A DNA stretch of 64,000 nucleotides from CAVQKZ01 sp963837325 (lineage in GTDB: Bacteria; Actinomycetota; Actinomycetes; Mycobacteriales; Jatrophihabitantaceae), in NCBI GenBank assembly GCA_963837325.1, contig CAWIMV010000001.1:1364001-1428000 (forward strand), written 5' to 3'. The translations under genes were made by a program, and so were the position numbers. The notes beneath the pieces are model-generated. The model made no database searches and was not told the origin of the DNA. It worked only from the letters and a program-made list of their open reading frames with translations. Below are positions 29,047-38,121 of this stretch, one piece after another (within the stretch, counting starts at the first letter, position 1; each line of letters begins with the position of its first letter).

Positions 29047-29991
29047 ATGCAGTACAACGACGACGCCCAACTGGACACCTCGGAGGTCCAGGACACCCGT
29101 TCCAGCGGCGGTCTGGGCGGCATCCTGCCTGGCGGCGGAGGCGGCATCGCCCTCGGTGGGGGCGGGCTCGGCGTCGTCGGGGTGGTCATCTACCTCATCG
29201 TCAGCCTGGTCGGCGGAGGGAGCGGCGGCGGCTCGGGCACCGACGTGCTCGGCGGTCTGGGTCAAGGCGACACCCAGACTGCCGACAACACGCAGGTTGC
29301 CGCCGAGTGCAAGACCGGCCGGGACGCGAACACCAAGCTCGACTGCGCGGTCGTCGCCGACATCGACTCGATCCAGGCCTACTGGGCGAGCGAACTGCCA
29401 CAGCTCGGCAAGGGCTACGTCCCCGCGCCGACCGTCTGGTTCACCGGCCAGGTGTCAACCGCCTGCGGCGCGGCCAGCAGCGGATCCGGGCCGTTCTACT
29501 GCCCGGGCGACAGGCGGGTCTACCTCGATCTGAGCTTCTACGACGACCTCACCACCCAGTTCGGGGCCAAGGGCGGGTTGTTCGTCGACGCGTACGTGCT
29601 GGCCCACGAGTACGGCCATCACGTCCAAGACCTGCTCGGCACCGAAGCGAAGGTGCAGCCCGGTCAGACCGGGCCCAGGTCCGGTTCGGTCCGGCTCGAA
29701 CTGCAGGCCGACTGCTACGCCGGCGTCTGGGCCAACCACGCGACGACCGTCCCTGACGCCAGCGGCAAACCGCTCATCCTCGACGTGACCAAAGACGACA
29801 TCGCACGGGCGCTCGACGCGGCCGCACGCATCGGCGACGACTACATCCAGAAGAACCTCGGCAACGGCACGATCAACCAGAACGCATTCACCCACGGGTC
29901 GTCGGCGCAGCGGGAGAAGTGGTTCAGCACGGGCTATCAGCGCGGTACGCCGGCCGCATGCGACACCTTCGGCACCGACAACCTCGGCTGA
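29047..29991 (+). CDS. neutral zinc metallopeptidase, membrane anchored (YpfJ-like)
   Basis: The 314-residue product has a Gly-rich N-terminus, one membrane helix (about 42-56, GVVGVVIYLIVSLV), and a C-terminal metallopeptidase domain with the zinc motif HEYGHHVQ and a third ligand region LELQADCYAGVW. Four or more cysteines outside (ECKTG, LDCAV, TACGA, YCPGD) suggest disulfides on the outer face. The PF04228 family has few known substrates. ATG 29047 has GGGGAG upstream; the frame upstream only reads through antisense of the ABC-F gene. Confidence 0.88.
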   Translation: MQYNDDAQLDTSEVQDTRSSGGLGGILPGGGGGIALGGGGLGVVGVVIYLIVSLVGGGSGGGSGTDVLGGLGQGDTQTADNTQVAAECKTGRDANTKLDCAVVADIDSIQAYWASELPQLGKGYVPAPTVWFTGQVSTACGAASSGSGPFYCPGDRRVYLDLSFYDDLTTQFGAKGGLFVDAYVLAHEYGHHVQDLLGTEAKVQPGQTGPRSGSVRLELQADCYAGVWANHATTVPDASGKPLILDVTKDDIARALDAAARIGDDYIQKNLGNGTINQNAFTHGSSAQREKWFSTGYQRGTPAACDTFGTDNLG

Positions 29992-30032
29992 GCACGCCCG
30001 AAAGCCGGTGGCATCCCCGAGTCCGCCATCGT

Positions 30033-30094
30033 TGATCAACTCGCGTCTGGTGCGCGAAGCTGCCGGAAATCGCGCAGCACACGTGAGTTGATCA
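30033..30094. repeat. 62-bp imperfect palindrome between convergent genes
   Basis: TGATCAACTC (30033-30042) pairs with GAGTTGATCA (30085-30094) and inside it TGCGCGA (30051-30057) pairs with TCGCGCA (30070-30076) around a 12-nt loop. The two 8-nt spacers match at 5 of 8 positions. It could be a two-way terminator or a REP-like unit. No other structure explains this gap. Confidence 0.6.
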
Positions 30095-30145
30095 CAGCCG
30101 GACGACGCGACCGCGGTCCGTAGCCCTTGCCGCAGCGGATTCAGG

Positions 30146-30493
30146 TCAGACGTTGAAGCCCAGGGCCCGCAGTTGCTCGCGACCGTCGTCGGTGATCTTG
30201 TCCGGACCCCACGGCGGCATCCAAACCCAGTTGATCTTCAACTCGGCGGCCAGTGGCTTCGGACCGCCGGTGATGGCCGCGCTGGCCTGGTCCTCGATGA
30301 CGTCGGTGAGGGGACAGGCCGCCGAGGTCAGCGTCATGTCGAGCGTGATGACCGCTCCCTCGGCGCCCTCGTCGACCCGGGCGTCGTACACCAGCCCGAG
30401 GTCGACGACGTTGATGCCGAGTTCGGGGTCGACGACATCACGCATCGCCTCGTCGATCTCGTCCCGGGATGGGACGGTGGTTGCGGTCGTCAT
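30146..30493 (-). CDS. sufT: SufT / PaaD-like iron-sulfur assembly factor
   Basis: The 115-residue DUF59 protein has the family signature DVVDPELGINVVDLGLVYD and the conserved Cys in LTSAACPLTDVIEDQ. SufT proteins help Fe-S cluster maturation or transfer. The ATG overlaps the sufU stop (ATGA), so it is the last gene of the operon. Confidence 0.9.
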   Translation of the reverse strand: MTTATTVPSRDEIDEAMRDVVDPELGINVVDLGLVYDARVDEGAEGAVITLDMTLTSAACPLTDVIEDQASAAITGGPKPLAAELKINWVWMPPWGPDKITDDGREQLRALGFNV

Positions 30494-30984
30494 GCGGTCT
30501 CCTCTGTTGCATCAGCCCCGGCGTGCGCGCCCCAGCCGGCTTCGGCCACGGCGCTCTTCATAGCCATCCAGCCCAGCAGCGCGCACTTGATCCGGGCCGG
30601 GTATTTCGACACTCCCTCGAATGCGACGGCGTCGTCCAGTTCGTCCTCGTCCGCTTCACTGAGCTCGGCGTTGCCGCGCGACTGCATGAGCGAAAGGAAC
30701 TTGTTCTGCAGGGCCATCGCTTCGTCGACCGGCTTGCCGATGACCAGTTCGCTCATGACCGACGTCGACGCTTGGCTGATCGAGCAACCCTCTCCGGCCC
30801 AGCCCAGGTCGGCGATGGTGCCGTCGGCCAGCTTCACCCGCAGCGTCACCTCGTCACCGCAGGTCGGGTTGACGTGGTGCACCTCGGCGTCGAAATTCTC
30901 GGGCAGACCCTGGTGGTGCGGGTTCTTGTAGTGGTCGAGGATGATCTGCTGGTACATCGAATCGGTATTGATTCCCGCGCTCAT
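30490..30984 (-). CDS. sufU: SufU-type Fe-S assembly protein
   Basis: The 164-residue protein starts YQQIILDHYKNPHHQG and carries the three zinc-site cysteines (NPTCGDE, GEGCSIS, IKCALLGW) with the Asp of the first motif. In gram-positive SUF systems SufU takes sulfur from SufS through a zinc-ligand swap and passes it to SufBCD. Start overlaps the sufS stop (ATGA). The C-terminal tail of about 15 residues is Ala/Gly rich. Confidence 0.93.
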   Translation of the reverse strand: MSAGINTDSMYQQIILDHYKNPHHQGLPENFDAEVHHVNPTCGDEVTLRVKLADGTIADLGWAGEGCSISQASTSVMSELVIGKPVDEAMALQNKFLSLMQSRGNAELSEADEDELDDAVAFEGVSKYPARIKCALLGWMAMKSAVAEAGWGAHAGADATEETA

Positions 30985-32237
30985 CGCGTGAACATCTCCT
31001 TGACGCTCTCGACGCCGCGGACGAGGGCGTCGACTTCGTCCATCGTCGTGTAGACCCCGAATGAGGCTCTCGTGGTAGCGGTTATTCCGTAGCGGACGCA
31101 GACCGGGCGGGCGCAGTGGTGGCCGGCCCGCACCGCGATGCCCTGCTCGTCGAGCAGTTGGGCCACGTCGTGGGGATGGATGCCCGGCAGCGTGAACGAG
31201 ATCGTGGCCCCGCGGTCGACCGGGGTGGCCGGCCCGACGATGCGCAGCCCGTCGATCGACTGCAACCCGTCGAGCGCGTGGGCCGTGAGCGCCTTTTCGT
31301 GCTCACGAATCTCGGGCATACCGATCGCCGTGACGTAGTCGACCGCGGTGCCGAGAGCGACGGCCTGGGCGATCATCGGAGTACCGGCCTCGAACCGGTG
31401 CGGCGGCGCCGCGAACGTGCTGCCGCTCATCTCGACCGTCTCGATCATCTCGCCGCCACCGAGGAACGGCGGCAAGGCGGCCAGCAGGTCGTAGCGGCCC
31501 CAGAGCACGCCGACGCCGCTGGGGCCGTACAGCTTGTGCCCGGTGAACGCGACGAAGTCGGCCCCGAGGTCCTGGACGTCCACGGGGAGGTGCGGCACGG
31601 CCTGGGCCGCGTCGACGATCGAGATCGCGCCCACGGCCCGGGCCCGGTCGGTGATGCGTCGCACCGGGTTGATCGTGCCCAGCGCGTTGGACTGGTAGAC
31701 GAACGAGACCACCTTGGTGCGCTCGTTGATGACCTCGTCGATGGCCGACTCGACCAGCCGGCCGTCCTCGTCGATCGGGATCCACCGGAACGTGGCCCCG
31801 GTGCGCTGGGCCAGTTGCTGCCACGGCACCAGGTTGCTGTGGTGCTCCATCTCGGTGACGACGATCTCGTCGCCCGGACCGAGCCGAAACCGTTCGGCGC
31901 CAGGAAACGTGGTGGCGTTCGACAGCGAGTACGCGAGCAGGTTCAGCGCCTCGGTGATGTTGCGGGTGAAGACGACCTCGTCGCGCGACGGCGCGTTCAG
32001 GAACGCGGCCACCTTGTCCCGGGCGCCTTCGTAGGCATTGGTGACCTCGCTGCCGAGGGTGTGCACCGCGCGAGCCACGTTGGCGTAGTGGTTGGCGTAC
32101 AGGTCGGCTTCAGCGTCGATGACGACCTGCGGCTTCTGCGCGCTGTTGGCGCTGTCGAGGTACACCAGCGGGACGCCGTGCACCTCGCGCGACAGGATCG
32201 GGAAGTCCTTGCGGACCGTCTCGACGTCGAATGCCAT
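30981..32237 (-). CDS. sufS: cysteine desulfurase SufS
   Basis: The 418-residue class II PLP enzyme removes sulfur from cysteine and forms a Cys persulfide. The PLP lysine is in FTGHKLYGPSGVGVLWG and the active Cys in RAGHHCARPVC. Other motifs: VYLDSANSAQKPQ near the start and EMEHHSNLVPWQ. It lies 12 nt after sufC. It is the usual length of the family. Confidence 0.95.
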   Translation of the reverse strand: MAFDVETVRKDFPILSREVHGVPLVYLDSANSAQKPQVVIDAEADLYANHYANVARAVHTLGSEVTNAYEGARDKVAAFLNAPSRDEVVFTRNITEALNLLAYSLSNATTFPGAERFRLGPGDEIVVTEMEHHSNLVPWQQLAQRTGATFRWIPIDEDGRLVESAIDEVINERTKVVSFVYQSNALGTINPVRRITDRARAVGAISIVDAAQAVPHLPVDVQDLGADFVAFTGHKLYGPSGVGVLWGRYDLLAALPPFLGGGEMIETVEMSGSTFAAPPHRFEAGTPMIAQAVALGTAVDYVTAIGMPEIREHEKALTAHALDGLQSIDGLRIVGPATPVDRGATISFTLPGIHPHDVAQLLDEQGIAVRAGHHCARPVCVRYGITATTRASFGVYTTMDEVDALVRGVESVKEMFTR

Positions 32238-32249
32238 GACAGGAATCCC

Positions 32250-33014
32250 TTATGCGATAGCGGTCTCGTTGACGCCGAACCGGGCATACCCCTCGGCCTC
32301 GAGGTGGTCGGCCAGCTCGGAGCCGCCGGACTCGACGATCCGACCGTCGAAGAACACGTGCACGAAGTCGGGCTTGATATAGCGGAGGATCCGGGTGTAG
32401 TGCGTGATCAGCATCGTGCCGATGCCGGTCTCGCGCACCCGGTTGACGCCGTCGCTGACGACGCGCAGGGCGTCGACGTCGAGGCCGGAGTCGGTTTCGT
32501 CGAGGATCGCGATCTTGGGCTTGAGCAGTTCCAGTTGCAGGATCTCGTGGCGCTTCTTCTCGCCGCCGGAGAAGCCCTCGTTGACGCTGCGCTCGGCGAA
32601 GGCCTTGTCGATGTCGAGGGCGTCCATCGCGGTGTTGACCTCCTTGACCCAGGTGCGCAGCTTGGGCGCCTCCCCGCGCACGGCCGTGGCCGCGGTGCGC
32701 AGGAAGTTCGACACCGACACGCCGGGCACCTCGACGGGATACTGCATCGCGAGGAAGAGCCCGGCCCGCGCCCGCTCGTCGACCGTCATCGCCAGGACGT
32801 CGGCACCGTCGAGCAGCACCTGGCCGCTGGTAACGGTGTACTTGGGGTGCCCGGCGATCGAGTAGGCCAACGTCGACTTGCCCGATCCGTTGGGTCCCAT
32901 GATGGCGTGCGTCTCGCCCGAGGAAACGGTGAGATCGACGCCCTTGAGGATTTCGGACGTGTCGTCGCCCTCGCCGACACTGACGTGCAGGTCGCGAACT
33001 TCCAGGGTGCTCAT
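32250..33014 (-). CDS. sufC: SUF system ATPase SufC
   Basis: The 254-residue ATPase energises the SufBCD scaffold. Walker A is GPNGSGKST, the signature is FSGGEKKRHEILQ and Walker B IAILDETDSGLD, the SufC-specific form with Asp-Ser-Gly. The ATG overlaps the sufD stop. Confidence 0.95.
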   Translation of the reverse strand: MSTLEVRDLHVSVGEGDDTSEILKGVDLTVSSGETHAIMGPNGSGKSTLAYSIAGHPKYTVTSGQVLLDGADVLAMTVDERARAGLFLAMQYPVEVPGVSVSNFLRTAATAVRGEAPKLRTWVKEVNTAMDALDIDKAFAERSVNEGFSGGEKKRHEILQLELLKPKIAILDETDSGLDVDALRVVSDGVNRVRETGIGTMLITHYTRILRYIKPDFVHVFFDGRIVESGGSELADHLEAEGYARFGVNETAIA

Positions 33015-34192
33015 GAAGTGGTCTCCAGTTCTGGCACGACGGCGCCGAAGCCCAGCCGGGCCTCGATCGCGGTCATGATGCGGTCCTGTAGGTCGGGCAG
33101 GCCGATGCGGGCGATCACATCGGCGAAGAAGCCACGCACCACCAGGCGCTGGGCCTGCTCGGCGTCGATGCCGCGCGATTGCAGGTAGAACAACTGCAGG
33201 TCGTCAAAACGTCCCGTAGCGCTGGCATGGCCCGCACCGGCGATCTCGCCGGTCTCGATCTCCAGGTTGGGCACCGAGTCAGCCCGGGCGCCGTCGGACA
33301 GCAGCAGGTTGCGATTCATCTCGTAGGTGTTGGTGCCAATGGCCGAGGGCCGGATCCGCACATCGCCGATCCAGACGGTGCGCGAGGTCTCCCCCAGCAA
33401 CGCGTTCTTGGACAGCACATTCGACGTGCACTGGGGCGTCGAGTGGTCGATGTAGAGCCGCGACTCGAGGTGCTGGCGCTGGCCGGCGAAGGCGACACCC
33501 AGCAGTTCGGCCCGCCCACCCGGTCCGGCGTAGTTCACCGTCGGTGAGATGCGCACGACGTCGCCGCCGAGCGAGACCGACGTGTAGCGGTAGCTCGCGT
33601 CGCGGCCCACCCGGGCGCCCACGTGCTCGTTGTGCAACGTGCCGGCGTCCCATTCGTGCACGTGTACCAGGGACAGCCGCGCGCCGTCGCCCACCAGCAC
33701 ACTGGCCTCGCCGGCGAAGCGCGTCCGCCCGCGGTACTCGACGACGACGGTGGCCGAGGCGTTCGCGCCGGCGTCGATGACGAACCGACCCCAAACCACG
33801 TCGTCGGAACCGGTGCCGGTGAGGTGGATGACGATCGGCTCGGCGATGTCAGCGTTCGGCGCGATCCGCAGCACGGTGGCCCGGCCCGAGCGGGCGTAGG
33901 CGAGCGCACTCAGCCGATCGGCCGGCTCGGGAGTCTGCGCCAGCGAGGGGTCGTCGTTCGCGAGCTCGACCAACTCGGCGCCGCTGGGCAGCTCGGCCTT
34001 CCAGTCGAGCCGGGCGTCGGACGGTGCACCGTCGAGCAGCGTGCGCAAGGTACGAAGCGGGCTGAAGCGCCACTCCTCGTCGCGGCCGTTGGGCTCGGCG
34101 AAGTCGTCGGGATTACGCGAGGTGAACCGCTCCGACGGCGACCCAGTTCCCGCGGTCCCATGCGAATGGGGCCGGTCGTCGATCAGGGTCAC
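33011..34192 (-). CDS. sufD: Fe-S assembly scaffold SufD
   Basis: The 393-residue SufD is a right-handed beta-helix partner of SufB and SufC. The C-terminal region has the family signature SVPNLEIETGEIAGAGHASATGRFDDLQLFYLQSRGI, with the conserved His. The start is GTG 34192, two nt after the sufB stop. In the order it lies between sufB and sufC as in mycobacteria. Confidence 0.94.
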   Translation of the reverse strand: MTLIDDRPHSHGTAGTGSPSERFTSRNPDDFAEPNGRDEEWRFSPLRTLRTLLDGAPSDARLDWKAELPSGAELVELANDDPSLAQTPEPADRLSALAYARSGRATVLRIAPNADIAEPIVIHLTGTGSDDVVWGRFVIDAGANASATVVVEYRGRTRFAGEASVLVGDGARLSLVHVHEWDAGTLHNEHVGARVGRDASYRYTSVSLGGDVVRISPTVNYAGPGGRAELLGVAFAGQRQHLESRLYIDHSTPQCTSNVLSKNALLGETSRTVWIGDVRIRPSAIGTNTYEMNRNLLLSDGARADSVPNLEIETGEIAGAGHASATGRFDDLQLFYLQSRGIDAEQAQRLVVRGFFADVIARIGLPDLQDRIMTAIEARLGFGAVVPELETTS

Positions 34193-34194
34193 AG

Positions 34195-35637
34195 TTAACC
34201 CACTGCCCCTTCCATCTGGAGCTCGATCAGCCGGTTCAGTTCGAGCGCGTACTCCATCGGCAGCTCGCGGGCGATCGGCTCGACGAAGCCGCGCACGATC
34301 ATCGCCATCGCCTCGTCCTCGGACAGGCCGCGACTCATCAGATAGAACAGCTGGTTCTCGCTGACCTTCGAGACCGTGGCCTCGTGGCCCATGGACACGT
34401 CGTCCTCACGGACGTCGACGTACGGATAGGTGTCGGAGCGGCTGATGTCGTCGACGAGCAGGGCGTCGCACTTGACGGTGGAGCGGCTGTGGTGCGCACC
34501 CTTGTGGATCTCGACCAGGCCGCGATAAGACGTGCGCCCACCGCCGCGGGCCACCGACTTGGAGATGATCGTCGATGACGTGTGCGGGGCCAGGTGCAGC
34601 ATCTTCGCGCCGGCGTCCTGGTGCTGACCCTCGCCGGCGAACGCGATCGAGAGCACCTCGCCCTTGGCGTGCTCACCCATCAGCCACACTGCCGGGTACT
34701 TCATCGTGACCTTGGAGCCGATGTTGCCGTCGACCCACTCCATCGTCGCGCCGGCCTCGGCCTTGGCCCGCTTCGTCACCAGGTTGTAGACGTTGTTCGA
34801 CCAGTTCTGGATGGTCGTGTAGCGGCAGCGGCCGCCCTTCTTGACGATGATCTCGACGACGGCCGAGTGCAGCGAGTCCGAGCTGTAGATCGGCGCGGTG
34901 CAGCCCTCGACGTAGTGCACGTAGGCACCCTCGTCGACGATGATCAGGGTGCGCTCGAACTGGCCCATGTTCTCGGTGTTGATGCGGAAGTAGGCCTGCA
35001 GCGGGATTTCGACGTGCACGCCCTTCGGCACGTAGATGAAAGAGCCACCGGACCACACCGCGGTGTTCAGCGCCGCGAACTTGTTGTCGCCGGACGGGAT
35101 GACCGTGCCGTAGTACTCCTTGAACAGCTCCGGGTGTTCCTTGAGCGCGGTGTCGGTGTCGAGGAAGATGACGCCCTGGCGCTCGAGCTCCTCGTTGATC
35201 TTGTGATAGACGACCTCGGACTCGTACTGAGCGGCCACACCGGAGACCAGGCGCTGCTTCTCGGCCTCGGGGATGCCGAGCTTGTCGTAGGTGTTCTTGA
35301 TGTCGGCGGGCAGGTCGTCCCACGTCGCCGCCTGCTTCTCGGTCGAGCGCACGAAGTACTTGATGTTGTCGAAGTCGATGCCTGACAGGTCCGAACCCCA
35401 GTTCGGCATGGGCTTCTTCTCGAAGATCGACAGCGCCTTCACCCGCCGCTCGAGCATCCAGTCCGGCTCGCTCTTCTTCGCCGAGATGTCGCGCACGACG
35501 TCCTCCGACAGACCGCGCTTCGCCGCGGCGCCGGCGGTGTCGGTATCGGCCCAGCCGAAGTTGTAGCGGGACAGGGCGTCGATCTGCTCGTCCTGGGTGA
35601 GCGCCGTGCCCGGCTGGATGATCGGTGCAGTCGTCAT
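34195..35637 (-). CDS. sufB: Fe-S assembly scaffold SufB
   Basis: The 480-residue protein is the main scaffold for cluster building. It keeps VEGCTAPIYSSDSLHSAVVEI with its conserved Cys, and SRSTVKCDALLVDDISRSDTYPY. No intein is present, unlike in M. tuberculosis sufB, where one interrupts the gene. Only 3 nt separate it from sufR, so it is co-transcribed with the regulator. Confidence 0.95.
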   Translation of the reverse strand: MTTAPIIQPGTALTQDEQIDALSRYNFGWADTDTAGAAAKRGLSEDVVRDISAKKSEPDWMLERRVKALSIFEKKPMPNWGSDLSGIDFDNIKYFVRSTEKQAATWDDLPADIKNTYDKLGIPEAEKQRLVSGVAAQYESEVVYHKINEELERQGVIFLDTDTALKEHPELFKEYYGTVIPSGDNKFAALNTAVWSGGSFIYVPKGVHVEIPLQAYFRINTENMGQFERTLIIVDEGAYVHYVEGCTAPIYSSDSLHSAVVEIIVKKGGRCRYTTIQNWSNNVYNLVTKRAKAEAGATMEWVDGNIGSKVTMKYPAVWLMGEHAKGEVLSIAFAGEGQHQDAGAKMLHLAPHTSSTIISKSVARGGGRTSYRGLVEIHKGAHHSRSTVKCDALLVDDISRSDTYPYVDVREDDVSMGHEATVSKVSENQLFYLMSRGLSEDEAMAMIVRGFVEPIARELPMEYALELNRLIELQMEGAVG

Positions 35638-35640
35638 GTG

Positions 35641-36357
35641 TCAGGTCCTCCCGGATGGGGCGGTGAGTCGCTCAGACTTTCGGGCAACGGGTGGAACAGG
35701 AATATGCGTGGTGCAGACCCCGTCGCCGTGGGCGATGGTGGCCAGTCTCTGGACGTACGTGCCGAGCACGCGTTCGAACGCGCGCGTCTCGGCCTCGCAC
35801 AACTGCGGGAACTCGGCGGCAACGTGCGCGACCGGGCAGTGGTGCTGGCACAACTGCACCCCGGCCGTGGCGCTCTCGGTACTGGCAGCGTAGCCGTGCG
35901 CGGTGAGCGCCCCGGCAAGTGCCTCGGCGCGCTCGGCGCCCGGCGCGGCGCCGGCGACGTCAGCCGTCAGGCCTTCGGCCAGGGCCTCGGCCCGGTGCTC
36001 GGCGAACGCGACCACGGCGTCTTCGCCGCCCTGTGCGCTCAGGTACCGCAACGCGGTCGTGGCGAGATCGTCGTAGGCGTGCGGGAAGGCCGCGCGGCCC
36101 TCGTCAGTGAGGGCGTAGGTACGGGCCGGTCGTCCGCGGCCGCGGACGGCCGCCCGGCGAGGCTCGCACTCGACGAGCAGGCCGTCGTCGACCAGCGCGT
36201 CGAGGTGCCGGCGAATCGCCGCCGCCGACAACCCGAGCTGCTCGGCCAGCGCCGCCGCATGCTGGGGGCCGCGTTCGAGGACCAGCCGGGCCACCGCGTC
36301 GCGGGTACGGTCGGAACCGCCACCCGGGCCGCGTTCGGCCGCACGCTGGAATTTCAC
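35641..36357 (-). CDS. sufR: SufR-type Fe-S-sensing transcriptional regulator
   Basis: The 238-residue protein has an N-terminal winged helix (about 15-75: LERGPQHAAALAEQLGLSAAAIRRHLDALVDDGLLV) and a C-terminal domain with cysteines in CQHHCPVAH, FPQLCEAE and GVCTTHIP, a spacing suited to an Fe-S cluster. SufR represses the suf operon when clusters are sufficient. It is the first gene of the operon, so it would control itself. GTG at 36357 follows CATACT by 6 nt. Confidence 0.9.
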   Translation of the reverse strand: MKFQRAAERGPGGGSDRTRDAVARLVLERGPQHAAALAEQLGLSAAAIRRHLDALVDDGLLVECEPRRAAVRGRGRPARTYALTDEGRAAFPHAYDDLATTALRYLSAQGGEDAVVAFAEHRAEALAEGLTADVAGAAPGAERAEALAGALTAHGYAASTESATAGVQLCQHHCPVAHVAAEFPQLCEAETRAFERVLGTYVQRLATIAHGDGVCTTHIPVPPVARKSERLTAPSGRT

Positions 36358-36363
36358 TACACC

Positions 36364-36369
36364 AGTATG
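36364..36369 (-). promoter_or_regulatory. -10-like CATACT, possible leaderless sufR-suf operon start
   Basis: Minus-strand CATACT is followed by 6 nt and GTG 36357. It is only a partial TAnnnT match. The short gap to the divergent acyltransferase gene must also hold any SufR operator. Confidence 0.35.
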
Positions 36370-36417
36370 ACGTATTTCCAGAGCGGCCGCAGGCCACCCC
36401 CCGCCCCGCCGTACCGG

Positions 36418-36423
36418 TAGCTT
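36418..36423 (+). promoter_or_regulatory. -10 element TAGCTT, leaderless start at 36431
   Basis: TAGCTT, 7 nt, then GTG 36431. There is no Shine-Dalgarno sequence. Confidence 0.5.
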
Positions 36424-36430
36424 CTCCGCT

Positions 36431-37099
36431 GTGCTCTACCGGATGCTCGAACTGACGCTCGCCCCCGCGTTGCGAGCGGTCTACCGCCCGGAAATCATGG
36501 GCCAGGAGCACGTACCGGCGTCCGGGCCGGTGATCATCGCCGCCAATCACGTCTCCTTCGCCGACGAGATCTTCACCCCGCTCGCCGCGCGCCGGCAGGT
36601 GTTGTATTTCGCGAAGGCCGAATACTTCACCACCCCGGGATTGCGCGGCCGGGCAATGGCCGCATTCTTCCGGGGCTGCGGGCACGTGCCGGTGGAACGG
36701 GCCGATACCCGCTCGGCGGCCGGCGTGATCGAAATCGGCGTCGACCTGCTGCGCGGCGGCGGCGCGCTGGGCATCTATCCCGAGGGCACCCGCTCCCCCG
36801 ACGGCCGGCTCTACAAGTTCCGTACCGGCGTGGCCCGCCTGGCACTGCGCTCCGGGGCGCCGGTCGTGCCGGTCGGCCTCGTCGGCACGCGCGCCGTACT
36901 GGCCCCAGGTGCTCGCCGGTGGCACCGGGCACCGGTGGCCGTCCATTTCGGCGCTCCGATGTACTTCGGCGACCGGGGCGCCGAGGAGCGCAGTTCCCGC
37001 GTTCTGCGCGAGGTCACCGAAACCGTTCGCGAGGCCGTTCAACTGCTGTCGGGCCAGGAGTACGTCGACGCCTTCGTGGCCCCCGCCAGCCGCGCTTGA
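36431..37099 (+). CDS. 1-acyl-sn-glycerol-3-phosphate acyltransferase (PlsC family)
   Basis: The 222-residue protein moves an acyl chain onto lysophosphatidate in phospholipid synthesis. It has the catalytic NHVSFAD (HX4D) and IYPEGTRSPDG, both standard. One hydrophobic N-terminal segment may tie it to the membrane. It is divergent from sufR and 87 nt upstream of an ABC-2 transporter. In M. tuberculosis this position holds a mannosyltransferase (Rv1459c), so the gene differs here. Confidence 0.9.
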   Translation: MLYRMLELTLAPALRAVYRPEIMGQEHVPASGPVIIAANHVSFADEIFTPLAARRQVLYFAKAEYFTTPGLRGRAMAAFFRGCGHVPVERADTRSAAGVIEIGVDLLRGGGALGIYPEGTRSPDGRLYKFRTGVARLALRSGAPVVPVGLVGTRAVLAPGARRWHRAPVAVHFGAPMYFGDRGAEERSSRVLREVTETVREAVQLLSGQEYVDAFVAPASRA

Positions 37100-37173
37100 G
37101 CCGGGCGGAGGCGGCGGGCGCCGCATGTGGCACTCCCGCCCGCTCCGCCGACGGCTGCGGCACCCGGCGTTCC

Positions 37174-37179
37174 TAGACT
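37174..37179 (+). promoter_or_regulatory. -10 element TAGACT, leaderless start at 37186
   Basis: TAGACT, 6 nt, then GTG 37186. It would start the ABC-2 transporter/ctaA operon. Confidence 0.5.
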
Positions 37180-37185
37180 GACGAC

Positions 37186-38121
37186 GTGCCCGCCGTCGCC
37201 AGTGCCGCTGTCGAGGTGACTGACCTCGTCAAGAGCTACGGGGCGCGACCGGCACTCGCGGGCCTCTCACTGCATGCCCCGGCCGGTTCCGTGCTGGCGC
37301 TGCTCGGCCCGAACGGGGCGGGCAAGACGACGACGATCGAGATTTGCGAGGGTTTCCGCCGGCCCGACGCGGGCAGTGTGCGGGTGCTGGGGCTGGACCC
37401 GATCGCCGATGCGCCCGCACTACGCCCCAGAGTGGGCGTCATGCTGCAGGACGGCGTGGGCGGCTACACCGGCGCCCGGGCGATGGAGCTGCTGCGGCTG
37501 TTCGCGGCCTATGCCAGCCATCCCCACGATCCCGCCGCCCTGCTCGAGACCGTCGGCCTGGCCGAAGTTGCGCAGACGCCGGTGAAGCGACTCTCTGGCG
37601 GGCAGCAGCAGCGGCTGTCGCTGGCCCTCGCCCTGGTTGCCCGGCCTGAGCTCGTCTTCCTGGACGAGCCCACAGCCGGCATGGACCCGCAGGCCCGGCG
37701 TGGCACGTGGGACTTGATCCGGCGGTTGCGCGCCGACGGTGTCTGCGTCGTGCTCACCACCCACTTCCTCGACGAGGCGGAGCAGTTGGCCGACACCGTC
37801 GTGGTCATCGACGCCGGCCGGGTGGTGGCCGCCGGCTCACCCGCGGAGCTGACCCGGACCGGCGCCGAAGGCCAGATCCGGTTCCGGGCCCGTCCCGGCT
37901 TGGGGCTGGGCTCACTCGTCGCCGCCCTACCCGAGGGCAGTCAGGCCGCGGAGTCCGAGCCGGGCCGCTACCTGGTCAGCGGCGAGGTCAGCCCGCAGTT
38001 CCTGGCCACCCTGACCGCGTGGTGCGCCGGGCAGGGCGTGCTGGCCGACGACCTCACCGTCGAGCGGCGCAGCCTCGAAGACGTCTTCCTTGAGCTCACC
38101 GGGCGGGAGCTGCGGGCGTGA
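37186..38121 (+). CDS. ABC-2 type transporter ATP-binding protein
   Basis: The 311-residue protein has Walker A GPNGAGKTT, signature LSGGQQQRLSLALAL, Walker B LVFLDEPTAGMD and LTTHFLDEAE, the DRA/CcmA-like group. The C-terminal 80 residues form the extra domain common there. It pairs with the permease that overlaps its stop (GTGA). With ctaA downstream and the same order as Rv1458c-Rv1456c, a link to heme or cytochrome biogenesis is suspected but not proved. Confidence 0.9.
   Translation: MPAVASAAVEVTDLVKSYGARPALAGLSLHAPAGSVLALLGPNGAGKTTTIEICEGFRRPDAGSVRVLGLDPIADAPALRPRVGVMLQDGVGGYTGARAMELLRLFAAYASHPHDPAALLETVGLAEVAQTPVKRLSGGQQQRLSLALALVARPELVFLDEPTAGMDPQARRGTWDLIRRLRADGVCVVLTTHFLDEAEQLADTVVVIDAGRVVAAGSPAELTRTGAEGQIRFRARPGLGLGSLVAALPEGSQAAESEPGRYLVSGEVSPQFLATLTAWCAGQGVLADDLTVERRSLEDVFLELTGRELRA

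Noticed and set aside
31116..33188. 690-codon open frame on the plus strand across sufS, sufC and sufD
   Set aside because: Antisense shadow; it crosses gene boundaries of a firm operon and has no recognisable domain.
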